Assembly: GCF_021366795.1 (NCBI RefSeq)
Contig: NZ_JAHCPS010000008.1
Coordinates: 51,734-115,733 of the forward strand
Reading direction: 5' to 3'
Source of the DNA: Macrococcoides caseolyticum
GTDB taxonomy: Bacteria; Bacillota; Bacilli; Staphylococcales; Staphylococcaceae
DNA: 64,000 nucleotides
Below are positions 41,084 through 49,698 of the stretch, one piece after another (the stretch's first letter is position 1; every line of letters begins with the position of its first letter). The notes beneath the pieces are model-generated. The model did no database searches and was not told the origin of the DNA. It worked only from the letters and a program-made list of their open reading frames with translations. The translations under genes and the position numbers were made by a program.

Positions 41084-42319
41084 ATGACATTATACAAAGA
41101 GGATAAATTAAGAAAATATGCAGAATTGCTAGTAAAAGTCGGTATGAACGTTCAACCTGAACAACGTGTCTTTATTCGTGCGACAGTAGATGCGAAAGAT
41201 TTCGTTCATTTAATTGTAGAAGAGGCCTATATTGCAGGTTCTAAAGATGTGAAAGTGGCTTATACAGATGATCGTTTGACACAACTTAATTTTCAGTATC
41301 GTGATCAGTCTGCTTTTGAGTCAGTACCACAATACGCAATTGATGAACGTATGGATTATGCAAATGATTATGCAGCACAACTTGCATTAATCTCAACCAG
41401 TCCAGAGAATTTAAAAGATGCCGATCCAGCGAAAGTTTCTGCAAATATGAAAGCATATGGTGCAGGTTTTAAAGAATATATGAAGATGATGCAATCAGAC
41501 CAATTCTCATGGACTGTGGCAGCTTATCCATCAGTGGCCTGGGCAAAGCTTGTTTTCCCTGAATTAGATGAAAATGCTGCATTTGAGAAATTATTAGATG
41601 CAATTTTAGATGCAGTGCGTTTAAATGAAGCTGATCCTGTTCAAGCTTGGGTAACGCATAATGATAATTTGCATACAAAAGCAGACTATTTAAATGAGAA
41701 AGCTTATGTTGGCTTACATTATAAAGCACCGGGAACAGATTTAACAGTCGGTTTACCAAAAGGGCATATTTGGTGTGGTGCATCAAGTATCAATAAGGAT
41801 GGTACTTCATTTATGGCAAATATGCCAACCGAAGAAGTATTTACTGTGCCACATAAAGACCAGGTGAATGGAACAGTATCAAGTACCCTTCCTTTAAGTT
41901 ACGGTGGTAATATCATCGACGAATTTACTTTAACATTTAAAGATGGTATCGTTGTAGATTTTGATGCTAAAGTGGGTAAAGATATCTTAGAAGGGCTACT
42001 TAACTCTGATGAATTTGCAAAACAATTAGGGGAAGTTGCATTAGTGCCAGATGACTCTCCAATTTCTAACTCTAAAGTTTTATTCTATAATACGCTATTC
42101 GATGAAAATGCTTCTTGTCATTTAGCATTAGGCTCTGCCTATCCATTCTGTATGGAAGGTGGTAAAGAAATGAATGAAGCTGAACTAAAAGCGCATGGCT
42201 TAAATAATTCAATTACACACGAAGACTTTATGATTGGTTCAAATGAAATGGATATCTACGGTATTACAGAAGATGGTCAAGAAGAAGCAATTTTCTTAAA
42301 AGGAAATTGGGCATTTTAA
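41084..42319 (+). CDS. ampS: M29-family aminopeptidase AmpS
   Basis: A 411-residue metalloaminopeptidase of clan M29. Likely metal ligands in the C-terminal half: Glu in PTEEVFTVPHKD, His in the same stretch, Glu near LVPDDSPIS, and HLALGSAYPFC and MIGSNEMDIYG at the end. It trims N-terminal residues from peptides in the cytoplasm. AAGGGG precedes ATG 41084. Full length for the family. Confidence 0.93.
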   Translation: MTLYKEDKLRKYAELLVKVGMNVQPEQRVFIRATVDAKDFVHLIVEEAYIAGSKDVKVAYTDDRLTQLNFQYRDQSAFESVPQYAIDERMDYANDYAAQLALISTSPENLKDADPAKVSANMKAYGAGFKEYMKMMQSDQFSWTVAAYPSVAWAKLVFPELDENAAFEKLLDAILDAVRLNEADPVQAWVTHNDNLHTKADYLNEKAYVGLHYKAPGTDLTVGLPKGHIWCGASSINKDGTSFMANMPTEEVFTVPHKDQVNGTVSSTLPLSYGGNIIDEFTLTFKDGIVVDFDAKVGKDILEGLLNSDEFAKQLGEVALVPDDSPISNSKVLFYNTLFDENASCHLALGSAYPFCMEGGKEMNEAELKAHGLNNSITHEDFMIGSNEMDIYGITEDGQEEAIFLKGNWAF

Positions 42320-42375
42320 TTTATCATATAAAGTGATATGATTATATTATTAGTGATTTAACTAGGAGGATGGAT

Positions 42376-42549
42376 ATGTCAGTACCGATGATGTGGTTAG
42401 TAGTTATTGCATTCTTATTTGCAATCGGAACATTTGGAATGTTTATTATGTTTACATTAATTAATGCATTTGATGCTAAAGAAGCTGATATTATTGATAC
42501 ACCAGAAGAAGCTTTAGAAAAGAAAGTATTTGCTGACGAAGTTCATTAA
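42376..42549 (+). CDS. small single-span membrane protein
   Basis: 57 residues from ATG 42376 with AGGAGG 6-11 bp upstream. One membrane helix (about 5-30, MMWLVVIAFLFAIGTFGMFIMF) and an acidic C-terminus (EADIIDTPEEALEKK). No family known to me beyond a small membrane protein also seen at this place in other staphylococci. Ends in a terminator. Confidence 0.75.
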   Translation: MSVPMMWLVVIAFLFAIGTFGMFIMFTLINAFDAKEADIIDTPEEALEKKVFADEVH

Positions 42550-42559
42550 TTAAGTTTGA

Positions 42560-42583
42560 AGAGATAGGTAACTATCTCTTTTT
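42560..42583 (+). terminator. terminator after ampS and the small membrane gene
   Basis: AGAGATAG pairs with CTATCTCT around GTAA, then TTTT. Confidence 0.8.
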
Positions 42584-42649
42584 ATTTTGTGATAAATCCA
42601 TTATGATGAAAGTATTCGGAATAAAAAGGAAATGAATTGAGGTAGGACA

Positions 42650-43168
42650 ATGACAGAACGCTTAAAAAAGACGATGAATGAATCTAAGACGATAAAAACA
42701 AAGCAAATCTTCCCGACAGATACCAATCATCATCATACATTATTTGGTGGTAAGTTAATGGCGCTGATAGATGATGTGGCTAGTATTGCGGCGACAAGAC
42801 ATTGTGCCCGCTCAGTGGTAACAGCGAGTACTGATTCAGTAGACTTTCTAAAACCGATCCGACCAGGAGAAGTTGTGACATTAGAAGCCGTAGTAACTTA
42901 TACAGGTACATCTTCAATTGAAGTATGTGTTCAAGTAGTTTCAGAACATGTTATTTGTCAGACAAAACAACTCGCAGCGATTAGTTTTTTAACTTTTGTC
43001 GCATTAGATGAAGAGAATAAACCTGTTGTAGTACCGGAAGTTGTACCTGAAACAGATGATCAGGTGTGGCTAAATGAAACAGGAAAAGAACGCGCAGAAT
43101 TTCGAAAGGCGAGAAGAGAAAAAAGTAAAGATTTACTGAATTTCTTTGAAAAGAATATAGAAGTATAA
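42650..43168 (+). CDS. acyl-CoA thioesterase (hotdog fold)
   Basis: A 172-residue hotdog thioesterase of the YciA/BACH type. Active-site block NHHHTLFGGKLMALIDDVASIAATRH (Gly-Gly and Asp) near 23-48; VDFLKPIRPGEVVTLEA follows. Substrate chain length cannot be told. ATG 42650 with GAGGTAGG. Single gene; convergent with the cupin regulator. Confidence 0.9.
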   Translation: MTERLKKTMNESKTIKTKQIFPTDTNHHHTLFGGKLMALIDDVASIAATRHCARSVVTASTDSVDFLKPIRPGEVVTLEAVVTYTGTSSIEVCVQVVSEHVICQTKQLAAISFLTFVALDEENKPVVVPEVVPETDDQVWLNETGKERAEFRKARREKSKDLLNFFEKNIEV

Positions 43169-43176
43169 TGAATATT

Positions 43177-43211
43177 AAAAAGATTCCTGGACAAATTCAG
43201 GAATCTTTTTA
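43177..43211. terminator. bidirectional terminator
   Basis: AAAAAGATTCCTG pairs perfectly with CAGGAATCTTTTT. It overlaps the stop of the reverse XRE-cupin gene. Confidence 0.85.
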
Positions 43212-43727
43212 ATGTTTATGTATTTCATTAACGACAAGAAATTCTACGGGTTGATTTGTATAATTGTACCAGTAATGTGGCTCTGATGCATCAAACATAA
43301 ATGATGCACCTGGTTCTAAATCAAGGCGCTTTGCACCAATTGTTAAAGTCAAGGTTCCTTCGATACAATAAATAAATTCCACCCCATCATGTTGACTCGT
43401 ATCATCTTGACTTGCGCCCGGCTGTAATATCACGCGAATCGGTGTAAAAGCACCAGGAACACCATTCGATAGATTTTGATATGTAAATAATTTCGTTGGT
43501 TCCAAAGAATCTGCAACTTCTTTTTCTACCGTTGTCGTATGGAAGAAATAACTTGGATGAATCTCAAGTGCATCTGCAATCTTTCTTAGAGAGGCCATCG
43601 TTGCGCTACACTTATTCGTCTCAAGTTGCGAAAGAAATGCTATTGAAACACCTGTTTCATTTGAAATATATTTCAGCGTCTTATTCTGTTTCTTACGAAT
43701 TTCGTGAATTTTTTCCCCTATTGTCAT
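43209..43727 (-). CDS. XRE-family regulator with C-terminal cupin domain
   Basis: A 172-residue transcription regulator. The N-terminal helix-turn-helix (IGEKIHEIRKKQNKTLKYIS, VSIAFLSQLETNKCSATMASLRKIADAL) binds DNA; the C-terminal small cupin (about 90-170) has HDGVEFIYCIEGTLTL and DASEPHYWYNY, and likely binds a small ligand. Such proteins often control polyamine, amino acid or sugar genes; the target here is unknown. ATG 43727 with AGGGG is used; GTG 43736 abuts the ribosome site. Divergent neighbours offer no clue. Confidence 0.86.
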   Translation of the reverse strand: MTIGEKIHEIRKKQNKTLKYISNETGVSIAFLSQLETNKCSATMASLRKIADALEIHPSYFFHTTTVEKEVADSLEPTKLFTYQNLSNGVPGAFTPIRVILQPGASQDDTSQHDGVEFIYCIEGTLTLTIGAKRLDLEPGASFMFDASEPHYWYNYTNQPVEFLVVNEIHKH

Positions 43728-43821
43728 TGTATACACCCCTAAAATATACTTTAATATCTATTATACATGAATCGTAAAATAAATAATAAGAATATTTCAA
43801 AAAAACTAATTATTTATAATA

Positions 43822-43842
43822 AATGACCCACAAGGGGTCTTT
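43822..43842 (-). terminator. possible terminator of yfkAB
   Basis: GACCC and GGGTC can pair around 5 nt. The reverse-strand tail is AT-rich rather than a pure T run. Confidence 0.4.
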
Positions 43843-44966
43843 TATTGATTCATGCGTTTTTCATTTGCTTTAAAGTCAATGTCAGGATAATACATATTTT
43901 TAACCAGTAAATTTGGACCAAGACATTTTACTTTTGGACAGTGACAATTGAGGGACTGATTTAATTCACTCATCTTCCATTTGTCATAAATGGTTTGGAG
44001 TGGTGTTGTGATAATGTTTTCAATCGTTCCTGTTTCATCACCAAAGTCAGTAACAATAACATCACCTGTAAACACATTGACATTCAGCCTTGAGCGTCCG
44101 TCAGGATCATTTCGCACTGTAACGTTTTTGGCTTGATGCACTTCTTTTAAGAACACCTGATCATCTGGATGCATTGAGCACGGTAATATCGGTAACGTAC
44201 CAAAGAGCATCCATGTGTTTGGATCTCTAAATGATAATAAATTTCTGATTGCTGCTTTTGTTTCTTCGATTGTAAGGACATTTAAGTCACTTGCAAAGTC
44301 AGAAGGATACATCGGGTGCACTTCATGACGAGAACATTTCATATCATTCACAATTTCTTTATGAATCTTTTCTAAATAGGGCAGAGTACTTTTGTTGAGC
44401 ATCGTCTCTGCTGATACAAACATGCCTGCTTCAGATAATTTGCGTGAATTCTCAATCATTTGTTCATATAATTTATAACGTGCTGCAAGTGGTGGTTTCT
44501 TATCCATCACATGGAAGCCCACTTCAGCAAATTCATCTATCGTACCCCAGTTATGAGATATATGCATCACATCAACCAAATCGATTATTGGTTCATATCG
44601 ATCATAATGAATGGTTAAGTTTGAATTCATTTGCGTATAAATCCCACGATTTTGTGCGTATTTTAAGATTGGAATAACTGTTTCTTTGATTGATTTTTTT
44701 GAGAACATTGGTTCTCCACCTGTCACACTTAAAGTAGAAAGATGTTCTACTTCATCAAGACGCTTAAAAATTGCATTCATATCAATCGTTTCAGGATCTT
44801 TAAGTTGTAATGTATATCCTACTGCACAATGCGCACATCGCATATTGCATGAAGTCGTTGTCGTAAATTCAATGTTTGAAAGTTTCGTTTCACCATACTT
44901 TTCTACATCGTTATAAGCTTCCCAAGGATCATTGTGAATTGAAATTTTGTCTTTCAATTGTATCAT
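43842..44966 (-). CDS. yfkAB: radical SAM/CxCxxxxC motif protein YfkAB
   Basis: A 374-residue radical SAM protein matching fused YfkA-YfkB. The N-terminal cluster motif is CNMRCAHC near 42-49, with the SAM-binding TGGEPM following. The C-terminal CHCPKVKC is the CxCxxxxC signature that names the family. Substrate unknown; conserved in Bacillales. ATG 44966 is used with AAGAAGG; an upstream in-frame codon adds an unlikely leader. Confidence 0.9.
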   Translation of the reverse strand: MIQLKDKISIHNDPWEAYNDVEKYGETKLSNIEFTTTTSCNMRCAHCAVGYTLQLKDPETIDMNAIFKRLDEVEHLSTLSVTGGEPMFSKKSIKETVIPILKYAQNRGIYTQMNSNLTIHYDRYEPIIDLVDVMHISHNWGTIDEFAEVGFHVMDKKPPLAARYKLYEQMIENSRKLSEAGMFVSAETMLNKSTLPYLEKIHKEIVNDMKCSRHEVHPMYPSDFASDLNVLTIEETKAAIRNLLSFRDPNTWMLFGTLPILPCSMHPDDQVFLKEVHQAKNVTVRNDPDGRSRLNVNVFTGDVIVTDFGDETGTIENIITTPLQTIYDKWKMSELNQSLNCHCPKVKCLGPNLLVKNMYYPDIDFKANEKRMNQ

Positions 44967-45099
44967 TATTAGCCTTCTTTCCAATATTCGTCTTTTTCTA
45001 TTATGAACGTGTGAAAATCTTTGTCAACAACAAATACATTGAAAGTTGTGTGAATTTGTTACATAATGAATACATTCAAGATATGAAAAGGAGCTCAAT

Positions 45100-45258
45100 A
45101 TGACTAAAGAATCTTTAGAAGAAATCAAAATAAAATTAAGTGATTTTATGGAAACAATAGAATCTGTGGACCCGGAAACAACAGATATTCAAGATATCGA
45201 CGAGTGGTTAAGCATTTTAGACCAGTTAGAAGAGAAAGTAAAATCGATACAACAATAA
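45100..45258 (+). CDS. SE1561 family small protein
   Basis: 52 residues from ATG 45100 with AAAGGAG. Acidic and helical: MTKESLEEIKIKLSDF then DIDEWLSILDQLEEKV, which matches the SE1561 family of staphylococci. Function unknown. It lies 11 bp before the RlmCD gene, the usual position of this family, so co-expression is likely. Confidence 0.85.
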   Translation: MTKESLEEIKIKLSDFMETIESVDPETTDIQDIDEWLSILDQLEEKVKSIQQ

Positions 45259-45269
45259 GGAGATAAATA

Positions 45270-46649
45270 ATGGCAGATATACAAGTTAAAATCGGTCAGC
45301 AGTTTCCTTTAACAATTAAAAGACTCGGCATAAACGGCGAGGGAATAGGTTATTTTAAAAGGAAGATTACATTTGTTAAAGGGGCATTACCCGGTGAAGT
45401 AATCGTTGCACAAGTGACAGATATCAATCACAAATATTTAGAAGCGAAAATGGTAAAGATACGAGAGAAATCACGTGAACGTGTGAAGCCCCCATGCAAT
45501 GTATTTGAATTGTGTGGAGGATGTCAATTGCAGCATTTATCTTATAATGGCCAATTAAAGTATAAGAAGCAAATCGTTGAAGATGCAATCACGAAATACG
45601 CCCCACATATAAAGTTAGACTTAATAAAAGATACTTTAGGTATGGCAAATCCTTTTGGTTACCGTAATAAAAATCAGTTCCCAGTTGAAAAATCTGGTCG
45701 TAAAATTCGTGCTGGTTTATATAAAGAGCACTCTAATACATTAATCGATTTACATGAATGTATTGTACAGGATGACCGTACAATGAAGACAACAAATGAA
45801 ATCAAAAAAATAATGAGCGAACTTAATATTGACGTATGTAAAAACCCATCACGTGATATTGGTGTACGCCATATTATTACACGTGTAGCACTGGCAACGG
45901 GTGACTTACAAGTTGTTTTTGTAACGAATACGCGTGACTTAAAGAAACAGGATTTACTTGCTGAACGAGTGATGCGATTACCAGGTGTCAAAGGTGTTGC
46001 ATTAAATATTAACAAAGAAAAGACATCCATTGTTATGGGGAATGAAACAATCGTTATAGCTGGGGATGAGACCATTCGTGAAACATTGCAGGATCACGTG
46101 TATGATTTATCAGCAGAAAGTTTCTTCCAGTTAAACCCAAAACAAACCGTTGTACTTTATAAAGAAGTAGAGCGTGCAGCTGGACTGACAGGAAAAGAGA
46201 ATGTTGTCGATGCGTTCTGTGGTACAGGTACAATTGGTATCTGGCTCGCTGATAAAGCGAAAGAAGTACGAGGTATGGATACGAACGAAGACGGTATCGT
46301 AAATGCAATTTATAACGCAACAGCAAATAATAAAGATAACTGTAAGTTTGAAATCGGTGATGCATCTGAAAAATTAGATGAATGGATTAAAGACGGTTTC
46401 TATCCGGATGTGATTACGGTGGATCCACCACGTACAGGATTATCAGAAGAAACGATTCAACTCATCAATGAAATTAAACCGAAGACATTTGTTTATACGA
46501 GTTGTAACCCTTCAACGCTTGCTAAAGATTTAGCACATTTAACGAAAGCGTTCCAGGTGGAATATATCCAGCCTGTTGACATGTTCCCGCAGACAGCACA
46601 AGTAGAAGCGGTTGTTAGGCTTGTGAGAAAAAGAAAATTAGGTAAATAA
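45270..46649 (+). CDS. rlmCD: RlmCD-type 23S rRNA (uracil-C5)-methyltransferase with Fe-S motif
   Basis: A 459-residue m5U methyltransferase. TRAM domain about 8-65; the 4Fe-4S ligands are present in CNVFELCGGCQLQHL (C-x5-C-x2-C) near 75-90, with the fourth Cys downstream. SAM site VVDAFCGTGTIGIWL and catalytic YTSCNPSTLAKDL. In Gram-positives one such enzyme can modify both U747 and U1939. It is the intact counterpart of the cysteine-less paralog at 22597-23961. Confidence 0.92.
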   Translation: MADIQVKIGQQFPLTIKRLGINGEGIGYFKRKITFVKGALPGEVIVAQVTDINHKYLEAKMVKIREKSRERVKPPCNVFELCGGCQLQHLSYNGQLKYKKQIVEDAITKYAPHIKLDLIKDTLGMANPFGYRNKNQFPVEKSGRKIRAGLYKEHSNTLIDLHECIVQDDRTMKTTNEIKKIMSELNIDVCKNPSRDIGVRHIITRVALATGDLQVVFVTNTRDLKKQDLLAERVMRLPGVKGVALNINKEKTSIVMGNETIVIAGDETIRETLQDHVYDLSAESFFQLNPKQTVVLYKEVERAAGLTGKENVVDAFCGTGTIGIWLADKAKEVRGMDTNEDGIVNAIYNATANNKDNCKFEIGDASEKLDEWIKDGFYPDVITVDPPRTGLSEETIQLINEIKPKTFVYTSCNPSTLAKDLAHLTKAFQVEYIQPVDMFPQTAQVEAVVRLVRKRKLGK

Positions 46650-46763
46650 TATAGAAGACTAGGACGTTTGTTCTAGTCTATTTTTATGTTACAAATGTGT
46701 GAATGTTTTATCAGTTTTGAGTCGGGTAAATAATACTATAACGATTTGAGGAGGATGTAATTT

Positions 46764-47282
46764 ATGACTAAGAAAATCGCAGTAGTATTAGACAACTTAT
46801 TTGAGGATTCAGAATTTACAAGCCCAGTTGAGGCGTTTAAACAAGAAGGTCACGAAGTGACTGTAATTGGTAAAGAAGCAGGAACAACTGTGAAAGGTAA
46901 AAAAGAAAATACAGAAGTTACAATTGATAAAGCAATTAGTGATGTAAAACCAGAAGCGTTTGATGCATTACTGATTCCTGGCGGATTCTCTCCAGATTTA
47001 TTACGAGGAGATGAAGAAGGACGTTTCGGTGAATTTGCGAAAGGTTTCGTTTCAAACGAAAAACCTGTATTTGCAATTTGCCACGGACCACAATTATTAA
47101 TCGATACTGATTTATTGAAAGGTAAGAAAGTAACAAGTTACTTATCAGTTCGTAAAGATTTACAAAATGCTGGTGCAACAGTTGTTGATGAGCCTGTAGT
47201 AGTTGATAGTGGTATCGTAACGAGCCGTACGCCTGATGACCTTGAAGACTTTAACCGTGAAGCATTAGCTTTATTGAAATAG
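46764..47282 (+). CDS. PfpI/DJ-1-family protein (type 1 glutamine amidotransferase-like)
   Basis: A 172-residue DJ-1/PfpI-fold protein. The nucleophile Cys106 sits in [10 protein letters not shown], with Glu near 17 ([11 protein letters not shown]) as partner. Members act as proteases, deglycases or stress chaperones; the activity here is unproven. Similar proteins occur next to sgtB in S. aureus. ATG 46764 with GAGGAGG. Ends in a terminator just before the 61-bp repeat array. Confidence 0.9.
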   Translation: MTKKIAVVLDNLFEDSEFTSPVEAFKQEGHEVTVIGKEAGTTVKGKKENTEVTIDKAISDVKPEAFDALLIPGGFSPDLLRGDEEGRFGEFAKGFVSNEKPVFAICHGPQLLIDTDLLKGKKVTSYLSVRKDLQNAGATVVDEPVVVDSGIVTSRTPDDLEDFNREALALLK

Positions 47283-47291
47283 ATTGATATT

Positions 47292-47321
47292 AACCAGTTG
47301 ACGCATGTCAGCTGGTTTTTT
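47292..47321 (+). terminator. terminator of the PfpI-like gene
   Basis: AACCAGTTGAC pairs with GTCAGCTGGTT (one G-T) around GCAT, then TTTT. Confidence 0.8.
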
Positions 47322-47406
47322 ATGTGGGTATCATCAGGTGAGATGGTTGTGATAAAAGAGATATATCGCAACCAAACCAAGTATTCAAAATTGGTAACAC
47401 CAATTT

Positions 47407-47685
47407 CGTGCTAGCGATAAAACCAAAATATCGCTAGCACGAGCCAAGAATCATCAGAAATCGTGCACAAGCTAGCGACAAACCCAAAATATCGCTAGCA
47501 CGAGCCAAGAATCATCAGAAATCGTGCACAAGCTAGCGACAAACCCAAAATATCGCTAGCACGAGCCAAAAATCATCAGAAATCGTGCACAAGCTAGCGA
47601 TAAACCCAAAATATCGCTAGCACGAGCCAAAAATCATCAGAAATCGTGCACAAGCTAGCGATAAACCCAAAATATCGCTAGCACG
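47407..47685. repeat. tandem array of 61-bp palindrome-bearing repeats
   Basis: TCGCTAGCAC recurs at 47431, 47492, 47553, 47614 and 47675, a strict 61-bp period. Each of five units ends in a hairpin. The first is a perfect 13-bp stem (CGTGCTAGCGATA and its complement) around 9 nt. In the others the left arm is split by ACAA (CGTGC-ACAA-GCTAGCG). Units 2-3 carry GACA where 4-5 carry GATA; the spacers vary only at one base (AAGAATC or AAAAATC). No open frame spans it and there are no unique spacers. Confidence 0.92.
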
Positions 47686-47774
47686 CCTCGTCCACCACCA
47701 TCCGATACATCCTAAGACTGATTTTACGCCACTTCTGTCACTTTTAATTCCAAACAATCTGGCTGGGTGGTAAT

Positions 47775-48521
47775 ATGGAATTAAAGAAAAGAGGTGCATC
47801 TTATTTGAAAAGACGCAAACGAGGATGTCTAGGATGTTCAACACTATTTCTCATCCCATTACTAATACTCGTATTATACATAGGTTTCAATGTTTATAAA
47901 GGGTTTCAGGTTGATATTGGTGAACTTCGCACTATCGAACAAAAAGAAACATTTGTGGCGACAAAAGATATGCAGCCTTACGTAAAAAATGCATTTATCG
48001 CAGTTGAAGATAAACGCTTCAACTCACACGATGGTGTAGATTGGTTAGGCACTGCACGTGCCATCATCATATCGGTTAAGAATGGTGAAGCATCACAAGG
48101 TGGTAGTTCGATTACACAACAATTAGCTAAAACTTATTTTTTCAATAATGAGAAATCAATTTCAAGGAAAATTAAAGAAGTCGTTGTTGCGAAACGCATT
48201 GAAAATAATTTTACGAAAGATCAAATTTTAAGTTATTACCTTAATACGATATACTTTGGTAATAATCATTATAATATTGAAAGTGCAGCAAATGCAGATT
48301 TCAATGCGAGTACACATAAAGACAATCAATATTATCCGCAAATTACTATATTACAGAGCGCAATTCTCGCGAGTACTATCAATGCGCCATCTCTTTATCA
48401 TCCTGAAGCGTATCAATCAGACGCTGCTTTAATCACGCGTACGAAAGCAACTTTACAAAAGATGCTTGAACAAAACTATATTAATGAAAATCAATACAAT
48501 GAAGCATTGCGTGGTTTATAA
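47775..48521 (+). CDS. sgtB: monofunctional peptidoglycan glycosyltransferase SgtB/Mgt
   Basis: A 248-residue membrane-anchored family 51 transglycosylase that polymerises lipid II. A short basic N-terminus leads to one membrane span (about 23-40). Donor-site motif EDKRFNSHDGVD has the catalytic Glu; GGSSITQQLAKTYFF and KRIENNFTKDQILSYYLNTIYFG follow. No transpeptidase domain. ATG 47775 has GGTGG; TTG 47808, shortly downstream, is an alternative start. The 61-bp repeats end 90 bp upstream, so its promoter lies in or beside them. Confidence 0.92.
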   Translation: MELKKRGASYLKRRKRGCLGCSTLFLIPLLILVLYIGFNVYKGFQVDIGELRTIEQKETFVATKDMQPYVKNAFIAVEDKRFNSHDGVDWLGTARAIIISVKNGEASQGGSSITQQLAKTYFFNNEKSISRKIKEVVVAKRIENNFTKDQILSYYLNTIYFGNNHYNIESAANADFNASTHKDNQYYPQITILQSAILASTINAPSLYHPEAYQSDAALITRTKATLQKMLEQNYINENQYNEALRGL

Positions 48522-48533
48522 TATAATTAACAT

Positions 48534-48564
48534 AACGCTAAATTTGATTTAGCGTTATTTTTAT
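48534..48564 (+). terminator. terminator of sgtB
   Basis: AACGCTAAAT pairs with ATTTAGCGTT around 3 nt, followed by ATTTTT. Confidence 0.8.
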
Positions 48565-48576
48565 GGAGGTTTTACT

Positions 48577-49374
48577 GTGGAGAAAAAAATCACCAAAATA
48601 GAAGTCCAGAAAAATAACAAAGAACGTTTTAATTTATATATCAACGGGGAATTTTTTGCAGGCATTGATGCAGCAACCTATGTTCATTTTAATTTAAAAA
48701 AAGATTTGGTCGTCACAGATCAGTTATTAATAGAAATTGGTGAATACGATGGATATCGTGTTGCAATTAATAAAGCAATTCATTTCTTATCATATAAAAA
48801 ACGCACAGAAAAAGAAGTGCGTGAGTATTTAATAAAGTGTGAAGTAAATCATATGGCAATCGATAGGGCGATACAGTATTGTAAGGAAAATGGCTATATT
48901 AATCATGAAGATTATTGTTTAAGTTTAATGAATACGATGCTTAATACAACGGATAAGGGTCCGGCAATTTTTGCTTTAAAGTTAAAAGAATTAGGTATCG
49001 AACATCATTTAATCCAGCACTATACTGACAAGTTTGAGACATCGATGACCCATGAACGTATTGAAGCAATCGCTTATAAAATGATTAAAAAATATGAAAA
49101 AAAGCAATCTCGGAGAATGATTCATCAAAAAATAATGCAAACGCTCATTCAAAAAGGGTATAATTTGGATATTGCGAATGAAGCTTTAAAAAGTGTTAAA
49201 ATAGACATGAATGAAGATGCATTTCAAAAAAATTTAGAGAAAGAAGTTAATCGATTATCTAGAAAGTTTGAAGGTGTTGAACTTAAACAAAAAGTCATTC
49301 AAAGTATGATGAGAAAAGGCTTTGAATACGATATAATTATAGAACATTTAAAGGAATGTGGGCTAAGTGATTGA
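48577..49374 (+). CDS. recX: recombination regulator RecX
   Basis: A 265-residue RecX-family protein that binds and restrains RecA filaments. Repeated three-helix modules are seen: FLSYKKRTEKEVREYL, ILQKGYNLDIANEAL-like and MMRKGFEYDIIIEHLKECG. Staphylococcal RecX is of this long type. GTG 48577 with GGAGG. recA is not nearby. It overlaps yfhH by 8 bp. Confidence 0.9.
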   Translation: MEKKITKIEVQKNNKERFNLYINGEFFAGIDAATYVHFNLKKDLVVTDQLLIEIGEYDGYRVAINKAIHFLSYKKRTEKEVREYLIKCEVNHMAIDRAIQYCKENGYINHEDYCLSLMNTMLNTTDKGPAIFALKLKELGIEHHLIQHYTDKFETSMTHERIEAIAYKMIKKYEKKQSRRMIHQKIMQTLIQKGYNLDIANEALKSVKIDMNEDAFQKNLEKEVNRLSRKFEGVELKQKVIQSMMRKGFEYDIIIEHLKECGLSD

Positions 49375-49687
49375 AAAAAAATTAATCGAAATGAATGACC
49401 ATGAATTACGTGAAGTTGTCGGTATTTATCGTGAAAAGGCACGTAAGGCCGAAACGATGGGTATCATCAATGAATATGAAGTTTGGATGCGAAAGGCTTT
49501 AATCGCAGAAAGTTATATGATAGATATAAATAAAGTTGAAATTGGAAAAGTTTATCAACTGATAGGTAATCAAAAAGAATATTTTAAAGTAGAACGAATA
49601 AAAGGCGTATTTGCCTGGGGATTTAGATTGGGAGCACAGTTAGAAGAAGAAGGTATCCCTTTAGCGCTGTTACAGCTTGATGCTTAA
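49367..49687 (+). CDS. YfhH family protein (DUF1811)
   Basis: A 106-residue protein of the YfhH/DUF1811 family: MNDHELREVVGIYREKARKAETMG at the N-terminus and a small barrel-like C-terminal part (GKVYQLIGNQKEYFKVERIKGVFAWGFRLG). Function unknown. It starts with GTG 49367 inside the end of recX, implying coupling. The same gene pair is conserved in Bacillales. Confidence 0.85.
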   Translation: MIEKKLIEMNDHELREVVGIYREKARKAETMGIINEYEVWMRKALIAESYMIDINKVEIGKVYQLIGNQKEYFKVERIKGVFAWGFRLGAQLEEEGIPLALLQLDA

Positions 49688-49698
49688 GGAGAGAAAAG

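Noticed and set aside
45674..46365. Reverse-strand open frames inside the second RlmCD gene
   Set aside because: Both lie entirely within a clear, conserved coding gene and resemble no protein.
47407..47685. CRISPR array
   Set aside because: The whole 61-bp unit repeats, linkers included; there are no unique spacers and no cas genes nearby.
47617..47844. Reverse-strand open frame over the repeat array and sgtB start
   Set aside because: It runs through the palindromic repeats, lacks a ribosome site and opposes a clear gene.
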